Assembly: GCF_000410875.1 (NCBI RefSeq)
Contig: NZ_AROI01000005.1
Location: 1 to 64,000, forward strand
Direction of reading: 5' to 3'
Origin: Halopseudomonas pelagia CL-AP6
Lineage (GTDB): Bacteria; Pseudomonadota; Gammaproteobacteria; Pseudomonadales; Pseudomonadaceae
DNA: 64,000 nucleotides
Made by a program: the position numbers and the translations under genes
Notes under the pieces: model-generated
Databases searched by the model: none
The model's input: the letters and a program-made list of their open reading frames with translations, nothing else
Told to the model about the DNA's origin: nothing
Part shown: piece by piece, positions 17,742 to 25,375 of the stretch
Position numbering within the stretch: the stretch's first letter is position 1
Layout of the letters: each line of letters begins with the position of its first letter

Positions 17742-18323
17742 ATGTTGACTCGGCAATTCGTGACCTCTACCATCAAAACTGTCGTGGATGCTGGGGCGGT
17801 GAATAAAAACGCTTTCACCAGCCCTCGACCATATAGCAACCTTCCACGAGCGGCATTTATGCAAGAAAACAGTTCACACCAGAACAAATTCAGTCCGTTG
17901 TTAATCCTGGTCCATCCTGGCTCGTTATGTGGTTCGGCGGACATGAATCTTTCCGACGAAGCAGATGCTGCCAGGGAAGCTGTGATAGACGAATTAAACG
18001 GCTGGTCGGGCAACATACTGGTACTCGACGGTTGGTTGAGTGACGAGCTTGGGCTTTACCCTCTCCTCGATAGAGCCATTAAAGATGCGATTTCAAGATC
18101 GCCGATGCTGGCCGACAGACTAGAAGCAGACGATCCAGAGCATACAGAGATCGCCCTTAGTCATCTCGCAGAGCTTGGTGTCCCTTTGGCCACGCCTATC
18201 TCTTTAACAGGCGCCTGGTATGAACCAGATTACAATTCAGGTTGCGTGCTTGCCACACAGCAGGGTCTCCTCGAAGCCGGCTACACAAACGTTACCGTTA
18301 TGCAAAGCGCTGCAGTGCTGTGA
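17742..18323 (+). CDS. Uncharacterised 193-residue protein
   Basis: I do not recognise the family. The sequence has a basic, flexible N terminus (about 1-50) and an apparently folded alpha/beta part from residue 52: PLLILVHPGSLCGSADMNL, then a helix rich in acidic residues, then NILVLDGWLSDELGLYP. Two hydrophobic strands (LLILVHPG, NILVLDG) followed by polar loops suggest a Rossmann-like or hydrolase-like core. A downstream ATG at 17859 (MQENSS) just ahead of this core is an alternative start. A palindrome lies just upstream, so expression is probably controlled. Confidence 0.6.
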   Translation: MLTRQFVTSTIKTVVDAGAVNKNAFTSPRPYSNLPRAAFMQENSSHQNKFSPLLILVHPGSLCGSADMNLSDEADAAREAVIDELNGWSGNILVLDGWLSDELGLYPLLDRAIKDAISRSPMLADRLEADDPEHTEIALSHLAELGVPLATPISLTGAWYEPDYNSGCVLATQQGLLEAGYTNVTVMQSAAVL

Positions 18324-18422
18324 GAGGCGAGTGCTACCGCTAATACGGGGAACGACCGGTGTAGGTCCGATTCGCTGGCTCTGATCATTGTGGGCTAAGA
18401 CCTTGGAGTCTCCGGGCAACCT

Positions 18423-18677
18423 TCACTGTTGCCGCGACTCCGCTACTAACTGCTCGTACCGTGTAACGAAGTCGATAAGGCTTAACCCCAGCACCTCACA
18501 TATATCCCTAAGTTGGACCAGATCGAGTCTGCGTGAGCCGCGTTCTATATCGCTTACAAACGATTGTGGGCGGTCAAGCGCCTTGGCAAAATCGGCCTGT
18601 GTTAGACCCGCTTCTGTTCGGTATTCCTTGAGCAGCTTAAGCAGAATTGTTGTTTCAGGACGATAAAGAGATTTCGA
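18423..18677 (-). CDS. XRE-family helix-turn-helix regulator
   Basis: About 84 residues, essentially one Cro/C1-type domain: YRTEAGLTQADFAKALDRPQ covers the recognition helix-turn-helix, followed by SFVSDIERGSRRLDLVQL and a final helix. I place the start at GTG 18677 (MSKSLYRPE), because a GAGG site lies 7 bases upstream and this N terminus is common in the family; an ATG at 18731 would add 18 residues. It is divergent from the gene at 18761 across 84 bp that hold a strong promoter, the usual layout of an autoregulated pair. Confidence 0.82.
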   Translation of the reverse strand, partial: SKSLYRPETTILLKLLKEYRTEAGLTQADFAKALDRPQSFVSDIERGSRRLDLVQLRDICEVLGLSLIDFVTRYEQLVAESRQQ

Positions 18678-18698
18678 CACAAGCGCCTCAGGTAACTG

Positions 18699-18727
18699 TT
18701 GACAAGGCGCTAAGGTATTACTAATAT
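18699..18727 (+). promoter_or_regulatory. Consensus sigma-70 promoter
   Basis: A perfect TTGACA (18699-18704), a 17-bp spacer and TAATAT (18722-18727), 33 bp before the GTG at 18761. ATATTC-type half sites around the -10 box (also at about 18748) could be where the divergent XRE protein binds. It is one of the strongest core promoters seen in the window. Confidence 0.72.
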
Positions 18728-18760
18728 TCAAATATCGGTTTTTGGGATATTCAGATAGGA

Positions 18761-19165
18761 GTGCTTGATTTGCAATGGCCAGAGCTTAAAGGTTTCATCC
18801 AACTCGTTACCTCGTCCAAAGGGATGGTTTATTTTGACGCGCTCGAGGCATGCAAGTTTTACAAGATTGATATGTCGGACTATCAGGTAATCCTTGACCG
18901 TTGGAAGACATTTCTCAAATACATGCCATTTGACTCAGAGCATCAGGTTTTGGAAGGAAGTCTTTGGGTACCCATTGTATGCATAGTGTCTTTTCTAGAA
19001 GACTTTGGTTGGGAGCGCGATCAGGTCGGACAAGGTGGCTTGCCTCAGGCGGCCAACAAGCGAAAGGAAGGGTTGGTGCGCGCAATGCTAGAAAGCCAAT
19101 TCGCTGAGGCCAAGTACGCTTTGGCAGAAGATCGATCGGCATGGTCGAGCCAGCTATGGTCTTAA
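18761..19165 (+). CDS. Uncharacterised 134-residue protein paired with the XRE regulator
   Basis: A soluble, Trp-rich protein I cannot assign. The sequence starts with a helix (WPELKGFIQLV), has a central segment RWKTFLKYMPFDSEHQVLEGSLW, and a C-terminal amphipathic helix rich in Ala, Glu and Lys. It begins with GTG and lies behind a consensus promoter, opposite the XRE gene. The pairing resembles a regulator-effector or toxin-antitoxin arrangement, but no toxin motif can be seen. Confidence 0.55.
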   Translation: MLDLQWPELKGFIQLVTSSKGMVYFDALEACKFYKIDMSDYQVILDRWKTFLKYMPFDSEHQVLEGSLWVPIVCIVSFLEDFGWERDQVGQGGLPQAANKRKEGLVRAMLESQFAEAKYALAEDRSAWSSQLWS

Positions 19166-19166
19166 G

Positions 19167-19397
19167 CCAAGTACGGCTGGCTGCTTAATGGATCGCTAAA
19201 TTCGACGGGTGCGCAGCGCTCGTCGGCATGCGTTTGATGGCAAACATACAAGCCGTACTCGATTCATCGAGTACGGCTCGTCGTTACCCATACTTGACCG
19301 TCAAGTATGGGGGCGTTGAGGATATTCGCCCAGAAAACGAGCAAGACTTCGAACGTAGGTGAGAGGTCTTCAGTTTCTGGGCGAATATCCTCAATGC
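19167..19397. repeat. Array of perfect hairpins built from a repeated 11-bp arm
   Basis: Three consecutive hairpins: 19251-19278 (12-bp stem, 4-nt loop), 19287-19311 (11-bp stem, 3-nt loop) and 19316-19394 (21-bp perfect stem around a 37-nt loop, extendable by three more pairs). The arms of the first two are variants of one motif (TCGAGTACGGC and TCAAGTATGGG), and a further copy, CCAAGTACGGC, stands at 19167-19177 just after the preceding stop codon. There is no coding sequence here. It lies 180 bp before a recombinase-like gene. It could be a structured RNA or a recombination or replication site. Confidence 0.8.
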
Positions 19398-19572
19398 ACC
19401 TTCGCGAAGCGGCTAATATTTTGCCATCAAAAACATGATGTTTTTCTATGCTATGCATGGCTAACCGATTTATATAACCGAGGTTGGCTGGCTGTAAACT
19501 TGTTCTGCACCGTACAGATGCTCATTATATCCATACCGGCTGAGCGCCATAATAATAAGAAATCGGTGCGTT

Positions 19573-20451
19573 ATGAACGATCAAACAAAAAAGCAATATA
19601 TTGCGATTGCAGCACACTTTTACAGACACCATATGGACGGTGCTGCTTTGAGTGTTTCAAGTATCAAGCAAGCTCTGGTATCTACCGCTGTAAATTTTCA
19701 GCCCTCATATTTCAGAAGGTTGAAAAATGCCATCGCTTTCGATCTGGAGAACAAGGGGCATATTAAAGCGGCTACAAAAATCAAGGCGGTAGTGAACCCT
19801 GTCACTGAGCGCGGTAGCACGCTAATCAAAAAAGCAAAGCCAAAGAGGGCTAAATCATTCGCTGACGACGACCTCGTCGCCCTGGCTAAACATCTTGGGG
19901 AAGCTGACTTCCTGCCCGCCTTTGCCGCTGTCTGTCTGATAAGCAAGACGGGTGCCAGACCCGCAGAGCTTCGTGATATGCACCTTGATGGAAATCTACT
20001 CTTCATTCGCGGTGCAAAAAAGACTAATGGGACGCGGGGTGCTGACAGGCTGTTGACTATCACCGATGAAACTGTGAGAGGGATAGTAGCAACATGCATA
20101 GAAATTCTTCGAATAAATACTTGGACAATTGATGCCATCAGACATCGAATCCGAATCGAAGGCCAAAAAATTTGGCCGCGAAAGAAAATTATTCCAAGCA
20201 TGTATTCAATACGGCATCAGGTCGGTGCGAACTTGAAAGCCTCATCGTTAGATTTAAAGACAATCGCATACATAATGGGTCACCAGTCTACCAACTCAGT
20301 TAGGCGTTATGGTGACAAGCGGCAAGGAAACCCAAAGGCGATAAAGATCGAGCCAGCACCGGTAGCTGACTTGAGGGCGGTGCGTGACAACATTAAGCCA
20401 CATAACAAAAAGATGCTCGATAGCGATGTGCTTAAGAGAGTTAGTGGATGA
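19573..20451 (+). CDS. Tyrosine recombinase-like protein with an altered active site
   Basis: A 292-residue protein. An N-terminal SAM-like core-binding region (about 1-80) precedes a catalytic-type domain: R129 (KTGARPAEL), R214 (YSIRHQVGANL), H237 (IMGHQST) and nucleophile Y246 (VRRYGD). The first His of the usual HxxR box is replaced by Tyr (Y211), which weakens the case for full activity, though some recombinases tolerate changes there. It follows the hairpin array by about 180 bp, which may be its target. It is distinct from the short recombinase at 15377-15994. Confidence 0.75.
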   Translation: MNDQTKKQYIAIAAHFYRHHMDGAALSVSSIKQALVSTAVNFQPSYFRRLKNAIAFDLENKGHIKAATKIKAVVNPVTERGSTLIKKAKPKRAKSFADDDLVALAKHLGEADFLPAFAAVCLISKTGARPAELRDMHLDGNLLFIRGAKKTNGTRGADRLLTITDETVRGIVATCIEILRINTWTIDAIRHRIRIEGQKIWPRKKIIPSMYSIRHQVGANLKASSLDLKTIAYIMGHQSTNSVRRYGDKRQGNPKAIKIEPAPVADLRAVRDNIKPHNKKMLDSDVLKRVSG

Positions 20452-20575
20452 TCACGAAGTAACTATTAAATTGGCTTTCGGATGCGCTCCGCTTGGATGT
20501 CCAAGGTGCCGAGAGTTTTGGTTCAAGATGCATCTAGATATCTGGCAGACGTATCGATAGTAGAAGGAATCAGGA

Positions 20576-21886
20576 ATGGCAGTTAGGCTAGAATTTTTGA
20601 CCCAGGACCCTCAGGAGATCGAGCTAGCGAAGCGGTACTGGGCTATGGACGGTGAGGGCGCTTACATCGAGAAAGTAAGTGACCTGGTTCCGTTCCGCAA
20701 ACTGATCCAATCAAGCTTTGTGAGTAGCCATGTGCGCCAGTGGTGCCTCGCTTATGATGAGAATCAGCGATGCTGCCTTTGCAGCGGAGCCGTCTTGGTA
20801 ACCAAGCGTCATGAGCCGAGAAAGGCGTTTCAGCTTTCTAGCCGTCCTTGCGCAGCGTGTACCGAGAGTATCAAACAAGATGAGCTGCGGATGAGACAAG
20901 CCGAAGAGGCGGAGCTTCAGTGCATGCTGGAAAAGCGCAGTCATGAGATGGCTTCCCGGACTATTTCATATGAGTCACTGCCAGATGACGTCTGCGTTTT
21001 GCTGCTGGCAATCGATGTTCTTATAGGATCACGTCTTGCCAATGGTACCTTCAAGGAGACTGAGTGCGATGCGCTCGCTCCATATGGTTCCGGCTGTTTC
21101 TTCAGGCGGCTGCGCGAGGACAAAATTCTCCTGGATTCGCCCTGCACGTCTAGGCCAGGAACTTATTTTCTAGAAGCTGGTGAGCTCATGATTCGCCGGA
21201 ACCAGGCAGAGTTTTTCCTGGTGGCCGATGAAAAGTTTGGCCGCAGCGAAAAAGCCATCAGAACCATCGCAGAGCGTGAGTTCACCAACGCGAATGCTTT
21301 GTTCGAACTCTGGCTTGATTATGCCGAAAACGACGTTGTTCGTTATTTACTAGACCAATGCGAAACCTATCGTCTCATACTCGAATCTGAAGACCTCGAG
21401 AAAATCAGAGGGGTAGTCAGGCAAGGGCTTCACACCTACAGCGTTTCACAACTGTGGTTTGTGGTTTGGGTTGTGGTAAGGGCCGCGGCAAGCTACGCAA
21501 ATCACAGGTTCTCCAACCGCACTAAAGCTGCCGCGACAATCCCTAGAAAGATCCGAGAACAGATCGAGACGGTAGCTCATGAAAATGGCATCAGCAGAAG
21601 CTGGAATCGTCCAGATGGTCATCTTGCAGGCTCTCTTGGGAAAGCCTTTTCGAATCTCTTCGAGATCGATGAAAAAACCGATGGTAGGCAGGTTTTTCAG
21701 AGACTTGCTCTGTTGAACCCTCAATCGGGCATAGAGCGGGACGACGAGCTTGAATCATTGGCAGCGTCGTTCATGGAGCGCGCGTTGCATGACCAAAATG
21801 CAGGGGCAGCTATGGCTAGGTTCGCTGAGGCGATCCATGCCGGATGTGACACCAAAGCCGCGCTCGAAGGGCTCGTAGTGAACTAG
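20576..21886 (+). CDS. Uncharacterised protein with a Cys4 zinc-binding pattern
   Basis: A 436-residue soluble protein I do not recognise. Near the N terminus CCLCSG (C66, C67, C69) and CAAC (C92, C95) form a likely zinc site with a basic loop between (KRHEPRK), as in zinc ribbons or Cys4 binding modules. From about 125 to 430 it is mostly predicted helix, with many charged residues and no nucleotide-binding motif. Its start has a weak GGAAT ribosome site. It is the last gene of the accessory segment. A nucleic-acid-binding role would fit, but nothing stronger can be said. Confidence 0.6.
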   Translation: MAVRLEFLTQDPQEIELAKRYWAMDGEGAYIEKVSDLVPFRKLIQSSFVSSHVRQWCLAYDENQRCCLCSGAVLVTKRHEPRKAFQLSSRPCAACTESIKQDELRMRQAEEAELQCMLEKRSHEMASRTISYESLPDDVCVLLLAIDVLIGSRLANGTFKETECDALAPYGSGCFFRRLREDKILLDSPCTSRPGTYFLEAGELMIRRNQAEFFLVADEKFGRSEKAIRTIAEREFTNANALFELWLDYAENDVVRYLLDQCETYRLILESEDLEKIRGVVRQGLHTYSVSQLWFVVWVVVRAAASYANHRFSNRTKAAATIPRKIREQIETVAHENGISRSWNRPDGHLAGSLGKAFSNLFEIDEKTDGRQVFQRLALLNPQSGIERDDELESLAASFMERALHDQNAGAAMARFAEAIHAGCDTKAALEGLVVN

Positions 21887-21967
21887 CGGACGATCAGTGA
21901 ACAAGCCTATCCAGTCCATCATTTACGATCGAACTAGAGGCTAGCTTTGTTGGCCATTGCGACCGCT

Positions 21968-22126
21968 GGAAAAGCAATTTGTGAGGTCGCCGGAGATGGC
22001 AGCGGGGGTCGGGTTGTGGAGCTGCCCCCAGGGGGGGCTCGCAAAAAAGGGTGTTGGACCAGGTGACGAACTGAATTTAGACGTAATGGATGGAACAATT
22101 ATCCTTATCAATTCAATGATGGTCTA
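21968..22126 (+). pseudogene. Frameshifted AbrB/MazE-like gene
   Basis: The first part reads GKAICEVAGDGSGGRVVELPP in one frame; the rest reads GVGPGDELNLDVMDGTIIL in another. Joined, they align with the intact protein at 16170-16358 (VELPP, GVGPGD and the DG turn are shared). The break is a single extra base in the G/A-rich stretch at about 22031-22050 (seven Gs, then six As). No good start codon is visible. It is either a true pseudogene or a homopolymer sequencing slip; the missing start favours decay. Confidence 0.65.
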
Positions 22127-22230
22127 GCACCTGCCAAGGCAGAGGAAAAACTTTATCCACTGTCCGGAATCAGTTGACCACTGCAATATAACCCTTAGTA
22201 TTCCTGCTTTCGCGTTTAGTGGGGGCTGTC

Positions 22231-22956
22231 ATGGATAGCTGCTGTGAGAACAAGGCCGGGGAACTGGCGCAACTGAGAGCCAGCCAGAGCCGCGTGCTGT
22301 ATGTGGTGCTGGCCATCAATGCGGTGATGTTTTGTGTCGAGTTCACTGCAGGCTGGATCGCAAGCTCAACGGCACTACTCGGTGATTCGCTGGATATGTT
22401 CGGCGATGCCGCGGTATATGCGCTGACGCTCTTCGTGCTGGACAAGAGTCGCCGCGCCCGTGCCGGCGCTGCGCTGTTCAAGGGCGGCTTCATGCTGTTG
22501 TTCGGTGTGGTGGTGATTGCCGATGCAATACGCAAGCTGGTGCTTCAGGAAGTGCCCGCCGCGGACTTGATGGGCATAGTGGGTACTCTTGCCCTGCTGG
22601 CAAACGGCGTCTGTTTCGCGATGCTCTACAGCCATCGAGCTGACGACCTGAATATGCGCTCGACCTGGCTCTGTTCCAGAAATGACCTGATCGCCAACAG
22701 CAGTGTGATTCTTGCCGCCGGAATGGTCGCCGTTACCGGTACTCTCTGGCCAGACGTTATCGTCGGTGTCGCCATCGCCCTGCTATTTCTGCAATCCGCC
22801 TGGCAGGTCATCCGCGAAGGGCTTGTGGAGTGGCGCGCGGGTGATTCCGAAGCTGCCGCTACCCCAGCCAGCGATGATTCCGATAGACCTGTCGATAGCT
22901 GTTGCTCTTCGTCGCAGAGCAGTTGCTTCAGTGAACGCGGAGCAGATTCCCGATGA
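22231..22956 (+). CDS. CDF-family cation transporter, Cys-rich termini
   Basis: A 241-residue inner-membrane protein with about six helices. GDSLDMFGDAAVY in helix 2 supplies the DxxxD metal ligands of cation diffusion facilitators, and SRNDLIANSSVI in helix 5 supplies one Asp, though the usual His of HxxxD is not there. The N terminus (MDSCCEN) and C terminus (DSCCSSSQSSCF) are Cys-rich and probably bind metal. It overlaps the interrupted dsbB gene by the ATGA stop-start, so transporter, dsbB and dsbA form one operon. A Zn/Cd/Co/Ni exporter is the likely role. Confidence 0.78.
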   Translation: MDSCCENKAGELAQLRASQSRVLYVVLAINAVMFCVEFTAGWIASSTALLGDSLDMFGDAAVYALTLFVLDKSRRARAGAALFKGGFMLLFGVVVIADAIRKLVLQEVPAADLMGIVGTLALLANGVCFAMLYSHRADDLNMRSTWLCSRNDLIANSSVILAAGMVAVTGTLWPDVIVGVAIALLFLQSAWQVIREGLVEWRAGDSEAAATPASDDSDRPVDSCCSSSQSSCFSERGADSR

Positions 22957-23134
22957 CGGCTAACCGAGTTGCTCCCTGGTTGTTATTGTTCGCAGCCTGG
23001 CTGCTGGCAGCGGTGTCTTCGCTGTCAGCTATATACATCGGCGAGGTTCTTGGTCAGGCGCCTTGCGTTCTGTGAATCGCCCCTAGTTTCGTAGACACCT
23101 CCAGGCCTTATAATCGAGGCACCCAGGAGGTCCA

Positions 23135-23413
23135 ATGAGCAACCCACGCTACACCGAAGAATTCAAAATCGAAGCCGTCAAGCAGGTGGCAGATAGAGGC
23201 CATTCCGTTGCCGAGGTCGCCGCTCGATTAGGCGTGTCGGCACACAGCCTGTATCAATGGCTCAAGCGCTACGATAAGCCCCCCGCCCAGCGACAGCAGG
23301 ATGACGATCTCCAGGCTGAGAACCGGCGATTGAAGGCCGAGCTCAAACGCGTATCAGAAGAGCGCGATATATTAAAAAAGGCCACCGCGTACTTCGCCAG
23401 AGAGTCCGACTGA
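23135..23413 (+). CDS. IS3-family transposase OrfA
   Basis: A 92-residue DNA-binding part of the transposase: helix-turn-helix (VAEVAARLGVSAHSLYQWLKR) followed by a leucine-zipper-like coiled coil (LQAENRRLKAELKRV). The heptamer AAAAAAG at 23374-23380 near its 3' end is the standard site for a -1 ribosomal shift. Shifting there continues into RYAFIQSQVDKYPVRRLC of the next frame and makes the OrfAB transposase. Confidence 0.93.
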   Translation: MSNPRYTEEFKIEAVKQVADRGHSVAEVAARLGVSAHSLYQWLKRYDKPPAQRQQDDDLQAENRRLKAELKRVSEERDILKKATAYFARESD

Positions 23414-23436
23414 GGTACGCGTTTATTCAGAGCCAA

Positions 23437-24285
23437 GTGGACAAATATCCCGTGCGCCGCCTGTGCAAGATGATGACAGTGCACCCCAGTGGTTACTATG
23501 CCTGGTGTCGCAACAAGTTATCTAACCGTGCTCGGGAAGATCAGCGCCTGTTGGGCCAGATAAAACACTCATGGCTTGAAAGCGGCGGCGTGTATGGCTA
23601 TCGCAAAATTCATCTGGATCTTCGTGAAGCTGGCGAGACCTGCGGTAAGCACCGGGTAGCCCGGCTAATGCGCGGCGAAGGACTGCGGTCTCAGACCGGC
23701 TATCGGCGCCGTCGAGGCTACTACAGCGGTAAACCTGCTGTTGTCTCACCGAACCACCTAGATCGTCAGTTTGAAGTGTCGGCGCCCAATGTTGCCTGGG
23801 TGACAGATATAACTTACATCCGCACCTACGAAGGCTGGCTGTATTTGTCCGTGGTTATCGACCTGTTCTCTCGCCAGGTCGTTGGCTGGTCGATGAAGCC
23901 GCGCATGACTTCGGATTTGGCGCTGGACGCTCTGTTAGCGGCAGTATGGCGCCGTAAACCGTCAGGGTCCGTAATGGTCCATTCGGATCAAGGTAGTCAA
24001 TTCAGTAGCGGTGATTGGCAGAGCTTTCTGAAAGCGAATCATCTGGTGGGCAGCATGAGTCGTCGCGGTAACTGCCATGATAATGCAGTCGCCGAAAGCT
24101 TCTTTCAGTTGCTCAAACGGGAGCGCATTAAGCGGCAGATCTATCCGACACGTGAGGCTGCAAGGCGCGATGTGTTCAATTATATTGAGATGTTTTACAA
24201 CCCAAGGCGCCGACACGGCACGAGTGGTGACCTGTCACCGGTCGAGTACGAAAAGCGTCACTACCAGAGCCTGACGGGTGTCTAG
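23437..24285 (+). CDS. IS3-family transposase OrfB (DDE domain)
   Basis: A 282-residue integrase-type catalytic part. The DDE residues are in WVTDITYI, VHSDQGSQF and NAVAESFFQLLK, with the K/R seven residues on as expected; HHH-like YGYRKIH precedes. It is intact, so the element may still move. It is expressed mainly as the OrfAB fusion through the frameshift in orfA. Confidence 0.93.
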   Translation: MDKYPVRRLCKMMTVHPSGYYAWCRNKLSNRAREDQRLLGQIKHSWLESGGVYGYRKIHLDLREAGETCGKHRVARLMRGEGLRSQTGYRRRRGYYSGKPAVVSPNHLDRQFEVSAPNVAWVTDITYIRTYEGWLYLSVVIDLFSRQVVGWSMKPRMTSDLALDALLAAVWRRKPSGSVMVHSDQGSQFSSGDWQSFLKANHLVGSMSRRGNCHDNAVAESFFQLLKRERIKRQIYPTREAARRDVFNYIEMFYNPRRRHGTSGDLSPVEYEKRHYQSLTGV

Positions 24286-24614
24286 GATACCGGGGGCGAT
24301 TCACTGTGTTGGTTTCAGCGCGCCTTCATGTTTCCGTTGACGGTGATTCTGGCAATAGCCTGCTTCCACTCGGACTTCAAAGTCTGGCGCTATGCCTTGC
24401 CGCTTGCGGCGCTCGGTGCGCTATTCGCTTTGGCGCACTCGCTGCTTTATGTAGGGCTGATTCCCCAGCCCATTCAGCCCTGCACGGCCACGGGCCCATC
24501 CTGCTCGGGCGCCGGAATGACCATTTTCGGCGGGTTACCGCTTCCATTCCTCGCGTTGGGCATCTTCGCTGCCATCATCGTTATGCTTTTGCTTATTCGT
24601 CGGAGAACTCGCTA

Positions 24615-25292
24615 ATGAATCGTCGTTCCATCGTCGTCGCCGTATGTATCCTTCTTATCGCAGGGTTCGGGGCCGCGGTCTTATTCAAGCCACAGCCTCA
24701 GCCGCCGCAACAAACTGCCCCCGCTGTCGAAACGTCTGATGCCACCACCGGGGCCGTGGAGAACCAGCAGGCATTGGTTCGCTTCCACTCGCCCACCTTT
24801 GGACCTGCCGATGCGCCCGTGACCATCGTCGAGTTTTTCGACCCCTCCTGCGAGGCTTGCCGCGCCTTCTACCCCATCGTCAAACAGATTATGGCCAAGT
24901 ACCCGGACCAGGTGCGCCTGGTCTTGCGATATACACTGTTTCACCAAGGCTCCGAGGAAGTTTCCAGGCTCCTGGAGGCTGCTCGCCTGCAGGATATTTA
25001 CGAGCCGGTACTTGAAGCAGTGTTGGAAGCACAGCCCGATTGGCATGACGACCCGCAGGTGACCAAAGCCTGGGAGGCCGCCGAAGCAGCCGGCCTTGAT
25101 ATAGCTAAAGCTCGCGAGGACATGCAGTCGGCGAGGATAGACGGCATCCTTGAGAAAGACATGCAGGACGTAGAAGCCGTAGGAATTCGTGGTACGCCCA
25201 CTTTCTTCGTGAATGGCCGCCAACTGACCCAGTTCGGGCCTGAACCCCTACTGCAGCTTGTTGAGGAATCGTTGCCGAAGGCGCAAAACTAG
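24615..25292 (+). CDS. dsbA: Periplasmic DsbA-like thiol oxidoreductase
   Basis: A 225-residue protein: membrane anchor or signal (about 4-26), a Pro/Gln-rich linker, and a DsbA-type thioredoxin fold with active site CEAC (FFDPSCEACRAFYP) and the cis-proline loop GIRGTPTFFVNG. In this family (DsbA/BdbD-like, close to DSBA oxidoreductases of metal clusters) the partner oxidase is DsbB, whose gene directly upstream is interrupted by the IS. The start overlaps the dsbB stop (TAATG). With the IS in place its transcription from the operon promoter and its reoxidation are both in doubt. Confidence 0.88.
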   Translation: MNRRSIVVAVCILLIAGFGAAVLFKPQPQPPQQTAPAVETSDATTGAVENQQALVRFHSPTFGPADAPVTIVEFFDPSCEACRAFYPIVKQIMAKYPDQVRLVLRYTLFHQGSEEVSRLLEAARLQDIYEPVLEAVLEAQPDWHDDPQVTKAWEAAEAAGLDIAKAREDMQSARIDGILEKDMQDVEAVGIRGTPTFFVNGRQLTQFGPEPLLQLVEESLPKAQN

Positions 25293-25375
25293 ATCGTCAA
25301 AAGTCGGAGAGCCTGCGTGATAGCTTTGCACCCAGACGAGAATGCGAGTCGACTTAACAGAAGGAGGGTAGGGCG

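Larger units (their letters stand above)
23073..24303 (+). mobile_element. IS3-family insertion sequence
   Basis: A complete 1,231-bp IS. The terminal inverted repeats are TGAATCGCCC... (23073-23099) and its imperfect inverse ending GGGCGATTCA (24277-24303), 27 bp each with few mismatches. The target site duplication is the 3 bp CTG on both sides (23070-23072 and 24304-24306). It holds overlapping transposase frames with an A6G slippery site. A lone relative of its left end is at 11572-11597. Confidence 0.95.
22953..24615 (+). pseudogene. dsbB: dsbB-like disulfide oxidase gene interrupted by an IS3 element
   Basis: The 5' part (22953-23072) encodes 40 residues ending GQAPCVL; the 3' part (from 24307) continues CWFQRAF and runs to the stop at 24613-24615. 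Joined they give a four-helix DsbB/BdbC-type protein with the quinone-side CVLCWFQR motif and a second Cys pair (QPCTATGPSCSG). The IS lies exactly between the two cysteines of the CVLC motif, and its first codon reads TGA in frame, so the protein stops at residue 40. Removing 23073-24306, the IS plus one CTG target copy, restores the frame exactly. The break is therefore recent. Confidence 0.92.

Noticed and set aside
19251..19394. Integron attC site
   Set aside because: No RYYYAAC/GTTRRRY core sites; stems are perfect rather than bulged as attC requires, and no integron integrase is in the window.
22024..22038. Second G/C-tract operator like the one at 13714
   Set aside because: It lies inside the AbrB-like pseudogene and encodes its Pro-Pro-Gly-Gly stretch; no metal-repressor gene is near.
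22172..22202. MerR-type promoter before the CDF gene at 22231
   Set aside because: TTGACC and a 19-bp gap are present but the spacer has no dyad and no MerR gene is adjacent.
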